Origin: Moraxellaceae bacterium UBA2032
GTDB taxonomy: Bacteria; Pseudomonadota; Gammaproteobacteria; Pseudomonadales; Moraxellaceae
Length of the DNA stretch: 6,583 nucleotides
NCBI GenBank assembly: GCA_002333125.1
Contig: DDBM01000095.1
Coordinates: 1 to 6,583 of the forward strand
Direction: 5' to 3'
Shown here piece after piece: positions 6,572 to 6,583 of the stretch; positions within the stretch are counted from its first letter, which is position 1, and each line of letters starts with the position of its first letter. The translations under genes and the position numbers were made by a program. The notes beneath the pieces are model-generated. The model saw only the letters and a program-made list of their open reading frames with translations, had not been told where the DNA came from and did no database searches.

Positions 6572-6583
6572 ATAAAAACCAAA

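Noticed and set aside
6391..6582. 63-codon reverse open frame at the right end
   Set aside because: Its start falls in the palindromic repeat, giving the artefact peptide PSQPPPYQGGG, and the rest is antisense to the fumarase C-terminus.

Overview
The window is about 6.6 kb of chromosomal, housekeeping-type DNA from a low-to-moderate GC gammaproteobacterium. Leucine is mostly TTA/TTG and third positions are often A/T. The gene set and order (purM, purN and a DUF3108 gene, then a DUF2069 gene, a WrbA-like flavoprotein and a long YihY/BrkB protein) recall the Pseudomonadales. From memory, Pseudomonas and Acinetobacter keep purM/purN near a wrbA-like gene and yihY. The AT bias would fit a Moraxellaceae-like member better than Pseudomonas, but the genus is not fixed by anything seen here.

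Layout. Positions 1-172 are purM leader, possibly including the end of an unrecognised reading frame that overlaps the purM start. Positions 173-2630 hold a forward block, purM - purN - DUF3108. An intrinsic-terminator-like hairpin lies between purM and purN, and purN has no visible Shine-Dalgarno sequence. Positions 2668-3667 hold a reverse block, a WrbA-like quinone reductase followed directly by DUF2069. This block converges on the DUF3108 gene, and a second hairpin of nearly identical sequence sits in the 37-nt convergent gap. Positions 3720-4946 encode the YihY/BrkB membrane protein, divergent from wrbA. Positions 5020-6528 encode an iron-sulfur class I fumarase with its own promoter-like region containing two interlocked inverted repeats. 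The window ends in a G/C-rich palindromic repeat of REP type.

Function. PurM and PurN carry out two steps of IMP synthesis, and fumarase serves the TCA cycle. The WrbA-like enzyme is a probable FMN quinone reductase. The DUF3108 protein is periplasmic, and DUF2069 and YihY are inner-membrane proteins; all three lack an assigned biochemical role. I found no mobile element, CRISPR array, defence system or other clearly new system. The points most worth a second look are small: the paired CTTGT-loop hairpins, the operator-like repeats before the fumarase gene, the internal duplication in the DUF2069 gene, and the terminal repeat.
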